This document shows, piece after piece, positions 1 to 10,747 of a stretch of 33,918 bases of DNA. Both the position numbers and the translations under genes were made by a program. The notes under the pieces are model-generated. The model was given only the letters and a program-made list of their open reading frames with translations, was not told the DNA's origin and made no database searches. The number at the start of each line of letters is the position of its first letter. Positions within the stretch are counted from its first letter, which is position 1. The DNA is from Carex sylvatica (taxonomy: Eukaryota > Streptophyta > Magnoliopsida > Poales > Cyperaceae), in assembly GCA_964058845.1 (NCBI GenBank), contig CAXKVR010000072.1:1-33918 (forward strand), read 5' to 3'.

Positions 1-180
1 AATAGGTACAAAATCACTATTTTTGGATGGTCCAGATGCAGTGATTTTGTACCTATCTAAAAAAATTGTAAAAAAGTTCCAAAAAAATTAAAATTTGATC
101 TCTAAGCAGATTTTAATATGTATATCATGTTGAGCGGTTCGAATCGACTGTTTGAACTTTGTAAACATAGATAGAAGCAA
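1..180. mobile_element. MITE fragment, MULE-like family (inner loop plus right arm)
   Basis: This begins with a small palindrome (AGGTACAAAATCACT against AGTGATTTTGTACCT) and continues with an arm seen in the full-length element at 18421-18825: a run of A/T, then 'aaaatttgatctctaag', an ATCATGTTGA-type motif and a GGTTCGAATCGAC motif. Only the centre and one arm are in the window; the other arm would lie before base 1. The family call rests on resemblance to the 18421-18825 copy, which has a clear target duplication. The right border near 180 is approximate. Confidence 0.5.
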
Positions 181-1751
181 AACCAATGGTGCATTTTAAC
201 CCTACTCTTTGAAGTATTATAATGTTTTTGGGTTATATTTTATATTACTTTTTTGTTTTGGAATGCCCCTTTCAGGTAAATATGAAAAAGGAGAATAGAT
301 TGGAATAAAGATTCCATTCTAACTGAACAAGAAATTAAAGAAATTAAGTGAAAATGAGTTTGAACTTTTACAGTCAATTTCAGTTTGGTTTCTTTTAGGC
401 ATAAGGGGAGATAGCATCATCACACAAAATCAGGTGTCGATAAGTTCGATATGGAGAAATTTTGAAAACAGAGCAAAAATAAAAGGTTTGAACAAAAAAG
501 GGCACATGCTTAAGGTGCTCTGGAAACAGAGAAATGGAGTGCTCCTTTTCGAGGGAAAAAAAGCTCATCATCAACAGTTGGCTACCAGAATTGAATAGGA
601 GTATCGGCTGTGGGAAAACTTTTGTTTGTTTGTTTGTTTGATTTTTTGTGTGCTTTGTTTTCATTTGTTTACTCTCTACTCTTCTCCATTTTTATATTCA
701 TGATATCTCCATTTTATGTGTTTTAGTGCATATAGCCGTACAAATTATTAATATATGCTTTCATGTTTTGGCTGATTTGAGAAATAATCTGCAACTATTC
801 ATGTTTTCATCTTTTTAAATATTAATTAATATATCTGCATTCGTGCATGATTATAGATCATGACTGTGGGACCGTTGACTAGAGGTCAATCGGAAAAAAC
901 TAACAAATAATCATACTCATTAGAAAAGCTACAGTAAGTAGTGCTGACTATACCTCTCTGTATTAGTATCAAATTAAAACGAGTATTCGCTAGAAATTTA
1001 TTTTGATTAGACGTGCTAAAAAATATGTGTTATTCTGGATTTCTTTGGTTGCAAAATAAGAATAAGCTATAATAGTTTTTTTGCTATTTGTTTTAATATT
1101 TAAATAGTAAAATTTCAATTTGTGTAAGAATAAATTATTTTAATAAGATAAATAAATTAAATTCTTTATTCTTGCTTTTCAAATTTAACTAAACGTTCAA
1201 AGCTGCTAACATAACGAGATTATGTAAACTTTAATACTAAATTATATAAACCGATTCAACAAATTCTGCAAACATAACAACTTTGCATTACTGTGAGGTC
1301 CCTAATAAACCTCCAGTTTAATAGCTTTAACCGCTTTGACCGGGATCACTTATAGACCTTTGACCAGGACCATTGGGACCACATCTAGAAGATCTCTATT
1401 AACTTTTTAAAACTAGTAACTAACAGGGACCACGTTAAAATTCTATTAACAGATACATGTAAAGAATAATTAAAAAAAATCATATTTTTTAATCAGTATC
1501 TAGATGCTACTTTCAATTATTTTGAATTTTGTAAATCTTATTACATAAATATGTAGACAGTTTTATTGAATATTATTAACTGCTAATTTTATTTTCAAAT
1601 TTAAATTTTGTTTCAAAGTTTCATTTTTTTTTTAAATTTGAATCTAGATGTTATATTTAATTATTTTAAATTTTGTAAACATTATCACATAACTCTATAA
1701 ACAGTTTCTTTGAATATTGTAAAAGGTAAAAAAAGATGTCCATTTAAAGTA
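181..1751. other. AT-rich intergenic DNA with repeat fragments, no gene seen
   Basis: No credible coding region is visible; open frames here are short and low in complexity. Bases ~207-370 are a third, shorter copy of the segment found at 1752 and 4838, recognisable by 'gggttatattttatattac' and 'agattggaataaagattcc'. Around 870-1440 there are several TTGAC motifs (W-box core) near GGTCC/GGACC words, but no gene start lies beside them. Bases ~1494-1590 and ~1641-1735 are a diverged direct repeat sharing 'atctagatg', 'attttgaattttgtaaa' and 'cagttt..ttgaatatt'. Confidence 0.6.
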
Positions 1752-3235
1752 TTGAAATGTTTTTGGGTTATATTTTATATTACTTTTGGTATTGGACTGT
1801 CCCTTTAAAGTAAATATGAAAAATGAGAATAGATTGAAATAAAGATTCCATTCTAACTTAACAAGAAAGAAATTAAGTGAAATTGTAGACGAGAAAAAAA
1901 GTGAAATGAGTTTGAACTTTTACAGTCAAATTTATGTTTTTTCAAGTAGTTTTCTCTACATTCTCATGACTCAATTTTTTATTTTATGGAGTGATCAAAT
2001 TAACATAGAATTTTCTTTTTATGAAATGAAATTGACTCATTTATCAATACTCTTCCATTCGTCCACTTCTATTTTAAGACAACCGAAATAGTACGAAATA
2101 GAAAACTATTTTAAATTTTATTTGTTCACTATTCCACTTATAGCTAAACAGGCACAAAGAAAGTATATCATATAAGGTTTTGGCCCTTCATTTTTTTTTT
2201 TTTTGAATAAAATTTGGAGATCACGCCCTCCAGATTTCATTAATCAGACACAAGGTGTGTCAAATTACAAAAGTTCATCTCAATTGAGATGAGAAAATAA
2301 AAGAGTTTAAATTACTGTAACCAAAGAAATAAAGCAAGAAAGTAAATAAGAAGAAGAAGGAAAAAGACAATAAGTAAAATTTGAAACCCACAATATCATG
2401 TACCCTTGTTCACTCTGAATTTAAACTTGGATACCAGCTTGTGAACATCTTAAAAAAAAATTGACATCTTTCTCTCCATACCACAAAGCACACAGCTAGT
2501 TGTATTTGTCTTTGTTTGATGATTTTGCTCTGTAGAAGTATGTACTTGATCATACCTGTCACCGGGTCTACCCCCATCTGGATACACTGACTGTATTTCG
2601 CACATACCAGTGTAATCATTTGCCTAGTATATGTGCACTTGTGAACAAGTGCATGACTGTTTCTTCTTTTTTTCTACATAAGTGGCACATATTTTCCATT
2701 TGCCAATCTTTCCTGATGAGATTATCAGTTGTCAGAATTTTGTTCTGCAGCATTAACCATCCCAAAATACAAACTGTATTTCGCACATACCAGAATTTTT
2801 TCACCGGGTCTACCTCCCATCTGGATATACTGACTGTATTTCACACATACCAGTGTAATCATTTGCCTAGTATATATGCACTTGAGGAACAAGTGCATGA
2901 CTGTTTCTTTTCTTTTTTTCTACATAAGTGGCACATATTTGGCATTTGCCAACCTTTTATGATGAGATTATCAGTAGTCAGAATTTTAGTCCTTAATTTA
3001 TAAATAGTTAATTTGAAGTATAAATTTATTAAATGTGAAGACACAATAAAAAAAAGTCCTCAAGTCCCTCAAAAATAAATAATATGATATTTAACAAATA
3101 AGAGTAAGAATAATTTTAATTAGATATTGATATTTAACAAATAAGCATATGATTTGTATAAGAATAATTTTATTTAGATAGGTATAGATATCAAAACACA
3201 TCCACCCAACATTCGGTATTTAACACCGAAATTTT
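1752..3235. repeat. Duplicated intergenic segment, copy 1 (split by a LINE insertion)
   Basis: Bases 1752-2184 and ~2993-3235 together match 4838-5461 collinearly. Shared landmarks in order are 'gggttatattttatattac', 'aagtaaatatgaaaa', 'tttacagtcaaat', 'tttctctacattctcatga', 'aatagtacgaaatagaaaa', 'tatcatataaggtttt', 'aatttataaatag', 'aataatatgatatttaac' and 'acacatccacccaacat'. The interruption at ~2185-2992 is the LINE remnant described separately, so copy 2 preserves the empty site. No coding function is apparent. The segment is non-coding AT-rich DNA that was copied at least twice, with a partial third copy near 207-370. Confidence 0.7.
2185..2992 (-). mobile_element. LINE (non-LTR retrotransposon) 3' remnant with zf-RVT domain
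   Basis: On the minus strand this ends in a poly-A tail (poly-T on the plus strand, ~2190-2204), the mark of target-primed insertion. Minus-strand frames at 2616-2804 and 2859-3044 encode the zinc-binding region that ends plant LINE reverse transcriptases (zf-RVT family). Visible are ILTTDNLI..W, then CHLCRKKEETVMHLF, a C-x2-C then H pattern. A ~240-bp part is tandemly duplicated (~2562-2800 and ~2807-2990), and each copy carries the same domain with different damage. There is no intact reverse transcriptase or endonuclease. It is a 5'-truncated, decayed remnant. Confidence 0.7.
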
Positions 3236-4327
3236 TATTTATAACAAAAAAAAAATCAAATCACTCCAATTATAGAATAATTCGACAAATACTCAAGCCG
3301 CAGAGGTATTTGGCGACCCAAAGACTGGGGGGCGCCATATGTCTCTGCGGCCCCAGCCTAGAGTCCGCCAAATGTGTCTGAGATATTTATTTTGCTACAT
3401 TAACCCAATAAGAGGCAGAATTTTATTTCTCAGTCTCACCCATTCTCTCTTCTGGACAAAAGCTTCTGATCTATAAGTTTTTTTTCCTTTTCTTTTCAAT
3501 TTTTTTTAGTAGGTTAATGATTAATTTAGTTAATTTTTAATTTTAAGTTTTGTGTGTATTGGATTCAAAATGAGTCTTATGATATCCATTTACACTGGTG
3601 GTGAACTTTTAACAGGCTCTAATGGGGTTTATTATAGTATCGGGTATATTGTTGTGATTCCAGTAATGATAGGTACTAATTTAGTGGGAATTAAATCAGT
3701 TATTTGTCAGAGTTTGGGAGTAGATCAGGATTAGTATGACCTTAATATTCAGGCTAAAATTAGCATGCCCACTAGTTCAGCACAAACCTAGTTCCAACTG
3801 TTTCCAGTTCAGAATGATGGAGTTTGACAGGTACTATACAATCAAACCATGAGTTTTCCTAGATGTGGATACGAGATAATTGAACTATATGTAGAGGTTA
3901 TCCGAATTCGGCGTAGCAACCCAATTATTAGGTTAATCCAGGGCCATAGTTGGGTTAACTCATCTGACTCAAATCCTTCCCCTTTAAATAAATTATTTTC
4001 TTCAATTTTTTTAATTATTTGTAGTTTATTAACAAATGATTCGAAAGGTCCAATACTATAAGACACTTGGGGATTTTGACAACTACAACGAGTTCAAGAT
4101 AACCTCTACACAAAAGAGAATTCATGCTTTCATTCCTAACGATTTTGGTCGGTTTATCAGAACCAATTTCAAATATCATGGTTCAAACAAATCAGAATAA
4201 AATGCTAGAGTACTTCATTTAAATACTGAATTAACAATTAAAAAAAATTAACACTAGAAATGCAAAATTGGACTTCTCTTATTATTGTGCAAGATTAATT
4301 ACAATTCTACAATGTTTGTTCGAATTT
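3236..4327. other. Unassigned region with a GC-rich stem-loop
   Basis: No recognised gene. Bases ~3297-3350 form an imperfect GC-rich inverted repeat (GCCGCAGAGGTATTTGGCG against GCCGCAGAGACATATGGCG on the other strand), standing out from the AT-rich surroundings. It is followed by a partial echo, GTCCGCCAAATGTGTCTG. Short frames of 60-74 residues at 3552-3734 and 3842-4066 show no family I recognise and lie on overlapping strands. The stretch is bracketed by two copies of 'caccgaaatttttatttata' plus poly-A and 'caaatcactcca' (3222-3268 and 4330-4383), suggesting an insertion or duplication between them. Confidence 0.45.
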
Positions 4328-4837
4328 AGCACCGAAATTTTTATTTATAGCATAAAAAAAAAAAAAAAAACCAAATCACTCCATTGACACCTCTAACTGT
4401 ACGATTCTACTATGTTTCAAATGCCAGTCAACTTCTGCTATATTTTCCAACATTAGTCAAGGATAATGTAAATGACTCAAAAGAGAAATATGAAAAGAGG
4501 TGATGACAATCTACACCGACTCAAAGTTTGTTTAAGGTTAGCTGTCAAGTGCAGCTAATATTTGTATTGATAAGCAAAATTTATTTACATAGTCCTAAAA
4601 TTAATAGTCTTCTCTAACTAATTTTTGAAGTTCAGTGACATAATTAAATACCTACGTACTGACAATTGTATTAACAATAAAAAAAGGTATCAATTGTATT
4701 AACAATAAAAAAAGTATTGTAATTCAATCAGGAAAGTTTTTACATCAACGGATCGGACTCAAAGTTATTACTGTGCTAAATTCATAGAGGATTCATAGCT
4801 TTTTTCTTACTATCACATTTATCAAAGGCCAGTTCAA
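4328..4837. other. AT-rich intergenic DNA, no gene seen
   Basis: It begins with the second copy of the 'caccgaaatttttatttata' word and a 17-base A run. Bases ~4662-4712 hold a small tandem duplication of 'caattgtattaacaataa' plus an A run. Nothing coding is visible. Confidence 0.5.
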
Positions 4838-5461
4838 TATTTTTGTATTATATTTTATATTGCTTTCTCGTGTCAGAATGTCCCTTTAAAGTAAATATGA
4901 AAAGGGAGAATATAGATTGGAATAAAGATTCTATTGATCTAACTGAACAACAAAGAAATTAAGTGGAATTGTAGAGAGAAAAAAAAAAAAAGTGAATTGA
5001 GTTTGAATTTTTACAGTCAAATTCATGTTTTTTGTAAGTAGATTTCTCTACATTCTCATGAGTTAATTCTCTATTTCATGGAGTGACGAAATTAATAGTT
5101 TATGAGATGAAATTGACTCATTTATAAATACTCTTCTATTCTTCCACTTTCATTTTTAGAAGACCAAAATAGTACGAAATAGAAAATTATTTTAAATTTT
5201 ATTTGTTGACTATTTCACTTATAGCTAAACAACCTTATGTGGCATAAAGAAAGTATATATATCATATAAGGTTTTGACCCTTAATTTATAAATAGTTTAA
5301 GTATAAATTTTTAAATGTGAAGAAACAATAAAGACCTCAAGTCCCTCAACAAATAAATAATATGATATTTAACAAATAAGCATAGGATTTGCATAAGAAT
5401 AATTTTATTTAGATAGGTATGGCCGTACACATCCACCCAACATATATATATACGGTATTTA
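4838..5461. repeat. Duplicated intergenic segment, copy 2 (no LINE insertion)
   Basis: This is collinear with 1752-2184 plus 2993-3235 but without the LINE remnant. The two halves meet at 'ggttttgacccttaattta', which marks the pre-insertion state. Its right end stops at the left end of the CACTA element at 5462, while copy 1 continues with 'aacaccgaaattttt'. No coding content. Confidence 0.7.
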
Positions 5462-7542
5462 CACTAGTGGAAAAACGGTAATCAAGATCGGCCTATCTAG
5501 ATTGGCTATATGAAATAACCGATACTAATATCTATCTGGATCGGTTCTTTGAAAAAACCCGATCCTAATAGTTAATCAGATCGGTTTTTATAAACAACTG
5601 ATTCTGATAGTTCAACTATCAAGATCAGTTGTTCTAAACAACTGATCCTGATACTATCAGGATCGGTTTTTTAACAAGAACCGATCCTGATAGTTTTTTT
5701 TTTTTTTAAGTTGGTTCTGCAAAAAAAAAAAAAAAAAACACTATTAGGATCGGTTGTATTGATACTACCGATCCTAATAGTTTTTATTTTTTTTATTTTT
5801 AAGGTAGGTAACATCTGAGAGTGTAGAACTGTTCACATATTGCTCACCTACACCTGAAGAAGGTCCACTTTTAAGTAAGAGAAGAAAAATCAAGGACTAC
5901 AAAATATGATAACCTCTAAAATTCCAGACATTTAAGTCCTAATTCAAGGAAGATTTTCAAGAAAGTAAAATCTTTTTCAAAGAAAAAATAATTTCTGCAT
6001 GAATTTGATGGAGACATGTTGCTTGTATAGCAAACAAAAGTATACTTGCTATGGAGCACATAAATACAAAATAGTGCAATTAATACATATATAGTCTGCT
6101 AAGACAGCAAGACAGATCATGCTTATCTATATATGTGCCTCAGATTGGTTGCTTGTGTTAAAAAAAAGGTATGACAGGAAGAAATGGAAAGTGCACTGTT
6201 TGATTATTGGTCATTGTCATAATCATAAAAAAAAAAAAAAAAAAACACTATTAGGATCGGTTGTAATGATACAACCGATCCTAATAGTGTTTTTTTTTTT
6301 TTTGCAGAACCAACTTAAAAAAAGAAAAAAACTATCAGGATCGGTTGTTTATAAAAAACCGATCCTGATAGTATATGGATCGGTTTTTATAAACAACCGA
6401 TCCTGATAGTATCTGGATCGGTTTTTATAAACAACCGATCCTGATAACTCACTAGGGTTCTTATTTTCATTCCGCGCCTCTCATTTTCAACTTAGCGAAA
6501 ATCAAACCTGCCTCTCAACTCCTCCGTCTCTCTCTCTCTGTCTCATTCTCTCCCTCTTCTAGGATTCTTATTTTCATTTTGCATCTCTCATTTTCAACTT
6601 TGCAAAAATCAAACTCACCTCTTGACTCGTTCGTCTCTCTCTCTCTGTCTCCGGCGTCTCTCAACTTAGCAATCTTTGTCTCTCTTTGTCTCGATTAAGT
6701 CAAAAAAAGGCGAAGAAGACGAAAACTGATAAGGATGTGCCATACATCTCTTCCAAGTTCATGGAATGAGATGAAGGATGATGTCCCGGCTTATGCCCTT
6801 AAATTATACTTAAGGTACATACTATTTATTTCCTCAAATCTCTTATGTACATTTGAGCTTCTTTTGTATTTTTAATTTACACTAAATTGCAGTATTATAG
6901 TTCATGGTTTCAATTTTTTTTTTTTTTTTTCATTTGAGCAAGGCCTTTTGAGATTATTCCATCAGCGGTGAAGAGGTACACTTTGAGGTATGCTAGCTAG
7001 GTTTTTCTTGTCTTTCAATTTAAATAATACATGCATCGAAGATGCACAAGCAAGCAATTAATGATATAAATATTTGTTCAGATTTTGAAGTTTGCACTGG
7101 AGGAGACGATAAAAGAGGGAGTGCCATACATGTGGCTAAATTTTATATAGCTATTGCACCAAATTTCTTCAACTATTGTACTATTTTTGTGTTTCATGAA
7201 TTTTATTTTGTGTTCTTAATTGATTTTGAGCTCCAATAAATCAATGGTAAATAAAAAAAAAAAATTATGTTGGTCAGCAAATATATATGGAAGCTGGCCA
7301 AATAAAAAAAAAAAAATTTTAGATCCAATATAACATCAGGATCGGTTGTTTAAAACAACCGATCCTGATAGTTTTTTTTTTTAAAAGTTGGTTCTGAAGG
7401 AAAAAAAAAAAAAACTATTAGGATCGGTTGTTTCAAAACAACTGATCCTGATAGTTATCAGTATCGCCTTCATTAGAATCAGTTGTATTCCGATACTAAT
7501 ATGCGTATATAACCGATCCTGATTCTATATTTTCCACTAGTG
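5462..7542. mobile_element. Non-autonomous CACTA (En/Spm-type) DNA transposon
   Basis: The left end reads CACTAGTGGAAAA and the right end TTTTCCACTAGTG, a 13-bp terminal inverted repeat of CACTA type. Both ends carry many subterminal repeats built on 'ggatcggttgtt', often as complete short hairpins ending in 'aaccgatcctgatag' (about 5600-5790, 6240-6450, 7330-7460). Such repeats bind the transposase in this superfamily. No transposase is encoded. The middle (6450-7240) looks like foreign DNA: a tandemly duplicated CT-rich leader-like stretch (~6453-6555 and ~6560-6655), then short exon-like pieces with GT donors at ~6815 and ~6987. The expected 3-bp target duplication is not clean (TTA left, AGA right), so one flank may be altered. 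Confidence 0.8.
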
Positions 7543-7773
7543 AGAAGACGAAACATTTCCACGGGTGCGATCGAGCCTTTGGGCAGTTAACGACTTGTTA
7601 GCATGCCATGTTAAGATGTAGACTTGTCTTGAATTTAATTATTTATTTCAATTTTTAAACCTTAATTAAAAAAATCTAGTCTTTATTTAACCCTCATTAA
7701 GTGAATGTTACGAAATAATTTCCAACAAATTAACCATGCACACTAGTCTATATATAGCACTGACTCAAAACGT
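7543..7773. other. Upstream region of the secreted-peptide gene
   Basis: Non-coding and AT-rich, between the CACTA element and the small peptide gene. The only motif I can point to is the TATA box annotated separately. Confidence 0.4.
7749..7756 (+). promoter_or_regulatory. Probable TATA box of the secreted-peptide gene
   Basis: CTATATATAGC lies ~75 bp before the ATG at 7825. With a usual 25-35 bp spacing, transcription would start near 7785 and give a ~40-nt leader. This is positional evidence only. Confidence 0.5.
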
Positions 7774-7824
7774 GTGATTGTATATCAGTACCACCAAGAA
7801 AAACAATACATAAACTATCCTGAT

Positions 7825-7937
7825 ATGGCAACGAGGGTTCTCCCTTTCCTCTGCATTCTCTTTCTAATTTTTAGTGGCTCCCTCCTCGTGCTACCTTCTA
7901 CAGGGGCCGCTCGAACTCTGTCTGAGAGCAAGGATGG

Positions 7938-7968
<31 letters not shown>

Positions 7969-8747
7969 CCCACCCCCTCCGAGACCATATCCCCTGACTT
8001 TGAAAAACTCATACACGCGTATGTGATCAAAATTAACTTCTTATGCTTGCACGTCCATGAGTATTTTTGGATGGCACAAACTAGCTCGGTTGGCAACGTG
8101 GTAACAAAGATGGCAGCAACTCTTCCATTACGTACCTGCTTTAAAGCTCTAAATTAATCAATTGTAGAAACAGATGCTAATAATTTGCAAGTGATCGGTG
8201 AATGTTTTTAAAGACTTTTATGATTACACACACCCGGACACCACTTAAATAGAAATAGTGAACCTACTATGGCATTCGGTGAATGTTTTAAGATTTTGAT
8301 GACTTGCACACAGCACACACACACACATATACACACATGCTCTTTATGGCATTAAGCTCGGCATGATTTTTCGTCAACTTAATCTCAAAATTCATGGAAT
8401 TTGCTTTCAATATATAACAAACTCATATTAAGATAGATTTGTTCCAAAGCAAATGTATTAAGTTTTGAGTTTGTTGGTGTACTTTTTTTTCTCTCTTTTT
8501 TAACCTTATTATTTCATTTGTTCCAAAAATGTTATTAGCTCATCATCTCTCCAACCTCCTCTCATGGACTGACTAATTAATTAACATGTGATTTCTACTA
8601 GGTGGTGTTTCTCTCAACCCAATTAACCCAAATAGGCCTGTATGCCGCACGGGAGCATGCAACCCAGGCGGACCTTATCTTCCAAGGCCAAGGCCATGCA
8701 GCTTATACAGACCTTGTCACTCTCCTCCCACTCCCAACGGCAAGTAA
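7825..8747 (+). CDS. Small secreted cysteine-rich peptide, possibly RALF-like (two exons)
   Basis: Exon 1 is 7825-7936 and exon 2 is 8602-8747, joined by a phase-1 intron (donor G|GTAATC, acceptor CTACTAG|GT), giving 85 residues. Residues 1-29 are a strong signal peptide: MATRVLPF, then a hydrophobic run ending near STGAA. The mature part is short and rich in Pro, Arg and Gly with four cysteines, spaced C-x4-C-x12-C-x5-C; the last pair is CSLYRPC. RALF peptides also have four cysteines and a C-x5-C end, so an apoplastic signalling peptide is plausible, but the YISY motif and dibasic processing site are absent and most RALF genes lack introns. I started at 7825 because the signal peptide begins there; an in-frame ATG at 7774 lies close to the predicted transcription start. 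The intron opens with a long CT microsatellite. It may be another cysteine-rich family. Confidence 0.6.
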
Positions 8748-8857
8748 TTAACAGAAAAGAAAAAAATAAGAATCTACAGGACAATGGAGAGGATGGAACA
8801 GTAAGTGGACAACAATAACTCCAATATATAAATACAAATATGTGACTATGCTACTGA

Positions 8858-8863
8858 AATAAA
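8858..8863 (+). terminator. Polyadenylation signal of the secreted-peptide gene
   Basis: AATAAA lies 111 bp after the stop codon. The same context (GCTACT..AATAAAGAGGG..ACTCTGTCAAAGCC) recurs at ~10200 and ~30030 without the gene, showing that the gene's 3' flank was copied. Confidence 0.5.
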
Positions 8864-9099
8864 GAGGGGGCTGAATGGACTTGTACTCTGTCAAAGCCTT
8901 TTTTATGATATGTTGTATTAATAATTATTATCTCGTGGTTTCGTACAATCTTTGTGTGCTTTTGTGCCCGTTTGTACTAAAAGATTGGCCGATCATACCG
9001 TATAAGTTGTATGAATGTACATCTGTACTTGTTTAAAATTAGACTTAATTATCTATATCATTGTTGTAAAAAACGGCCGTTTAGTCTTTGTTGATAGTG

Positions 9100-9398
9100 A
9101 TCAAATCGTCATAAATTTTTTTAACTAATTGATTAATTATTCTCAATTACAGTGATTAATTATTTGGCAGTATCCTATCTGTCAGACGAATGCATACCGT
9201 TATTTACAACACTCATCTACATACTATTCTTACATGTTAAGAAGGGAGTATTTTTATCCAACATTTATTTGTTAAGGCTAGCACAAAATTGACGAATAAC
9301 TGATAATCAAATAAATTAATAACTTATACAATCTAATCCAAAAATACACAAATAAATAAGTATTACATCGAACATAGCATCTAGAAAATATCATACAA
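9100..9398. repeat. 299-bp dispersed repeat, first copy
   Basis: It starts at 'atcaaatcgtcataaa' and ends at 'aaaatatcatacaa'. Further copies lie at 11565-11863 and at ~28932-29230. The pair at 9100 and 11565 flank ~2.2 kb as equal-length direct repeats. They lack TG..CA ends and a primer-binding site beside them, so I do not call them LTRs. Confidence 0.75.
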
Positions 9399-10131
9399 TA
9401 TATAATTATAAATATTGGTTCTATTATTTTAAACCACACAAATCAGTAAAAACAATTCGGACTAAAAACTCCACCATATATAATTTATTTATTTTTTATT
9501 CAACTCCATATATAATTGAGAACAAGAAAAGTTTAGTCAATTCTCAAAATTACATCAAGAAGAAAAACGGCTGGCCAATAGGCCCAATATATACCTTGCC
9601 CCGTATTCGGAGAGACGAACGGTTAACTTAAGTCAACTAATCCAACAAATTAGAATCTCGTCATCGAAATAGAAATATGAAACGTCACATGGACCCCACC
9701 ACTCACCAGAGGAGATATCATTGAACATAATACTTGACCAGGACCTAGAAATTATGACTCACAAGGAAAAGGAAAATCGTCCTCAACCGTTAATTAACAG
9801 AGGATGACACTAAGGATTTCTTTCATTGTATTGGAGTATTTTAATCAACCCGTGCATATGTAAAGTTCTAATAATATTCTTACATTCTCATGAGAGAGCT
9901 TATATTTTGGTAATTACCTCGAGTGTTATCTGAAAACCTTAGTTATAATTTGGTAATTAGAATCTCGTCATCGAAATAGTTCCTATTTGTTTAGAAATAT
10001 TTACATTAAAGTATATGTCGCTAAGTTAGTCTTTTATATTTAATTTGATTTAAAAAAAATATAAAATGTACATAAGTAGATAAAATAATTTAGATCACAT
10101 TTAATTAGGTATTTTATTTAACATGTAAGTT

Positions 10132-10304
10132 AGGATGAAACAGCAAGTAGAGTATGTTAACTCCAATATATATAGATATAAGTATGAATGTGTCGATGCT
10201 ACTTAAAATAAAGAGGGAGCTTAATTAATTGACACGTACTCTGTCAAAGCCTTTTTTATTATATGTTGTACTGATAATTAATTATCTCTTGGATTTGTAA
10301 AATC
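10132..10304 (+). pseudogene. Orphan 3'-flank copy of the secreted-peptide gene
   Basis: This aligns with 8790-8950 downstream of the peptide gene. Shared words in order are 'aggatg.aacag.aagt', 'aactccaatatata', 'gctact..aataaagaggg', 'actctgtcaaagccttttttat' and 'atatgttgta'. It includes the AATAAA signal. No coding exon precedes it, so it is the tail of a lost paralogue or of a partial duplication. The same piece is present in copy B at ~29962-30134. Confidence 0.65.
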
Positions 10305-10575
10305 ATGAAACCTATAAATTTGTTGCTTGGGTACTTCATTTGTCTGATATTGGTATATGATTTTCAGCATTCTTTATTCCATTTTATCGAAAGCATCAGA
10401 CGACAACACAACAGTCTCAATTTCAAAGCACTGATTGTATATATATGTTCCATTTTTTTTTATCGAAACCGGGCAGAGGCTGCCAGAGGTAAATACAACA
10501 ACAAAGCAAAGGGGCTGTAAACTTTTTTTTGCCATATTACTTCTTTTTTTTGCATAGTAAAGATTGATTGTCATC

Positions 10576-10651
10576 CTTTGACTTCTCTATTATATTGTTC
10601 AATACGTTCACAGATAATACTACTAATTTCGTCGGCTCGAAGGGTTCCCAT
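10576..10651 (-). pseudogene. atpA: Plastid atpA 5' end in nuclear DNA (NUPT fragment)
   Basis: On the minus strand the frame from the ATG at 10651 reads MGTLRADEI, then RIEQYNREVK. This is the N-terminus of the plastid ATP synthase CF1 alpha subunit, about 25 of ~507 codons. Homology stops at 10576, where unrelated sequence begins. In plastid genomes atpA follows atpF on the same strand, and that order is kept here. The fragment cannot work: it lacks nearly all of the protein and has no nuclear promoter or transit peptide. Confidence 0.8.
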
Positions 10652-10747
10652 AAGTCTTAATTTATTCTTTTTAGAAAGCAAAGAAAAAAAGGTAGTGCCT
10701 AACTAAGTTTGAAACTAAAGTGAAAGTTGAAGGACAAATCAGTTATA

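Noticed and set aside
860..1440. W-box (TTGAC) cluster as a defence-gene promoter
   Set aside because: TTGAC is common by chance and no gene start follows on either strand.
3842..4066. Two opposite-strand frames of ~70 residues
   Set aside because: They overlap each other in antisense, have no recognisable motif and no splice or promoter context.
10305..10520. 71-residue frame, also at 30136-30351
   Set aside because: Both copies are open only because the whole block was duplicated. No family resemblance; the second half resembles a repeat tail near TTTTTATCGAAACC.
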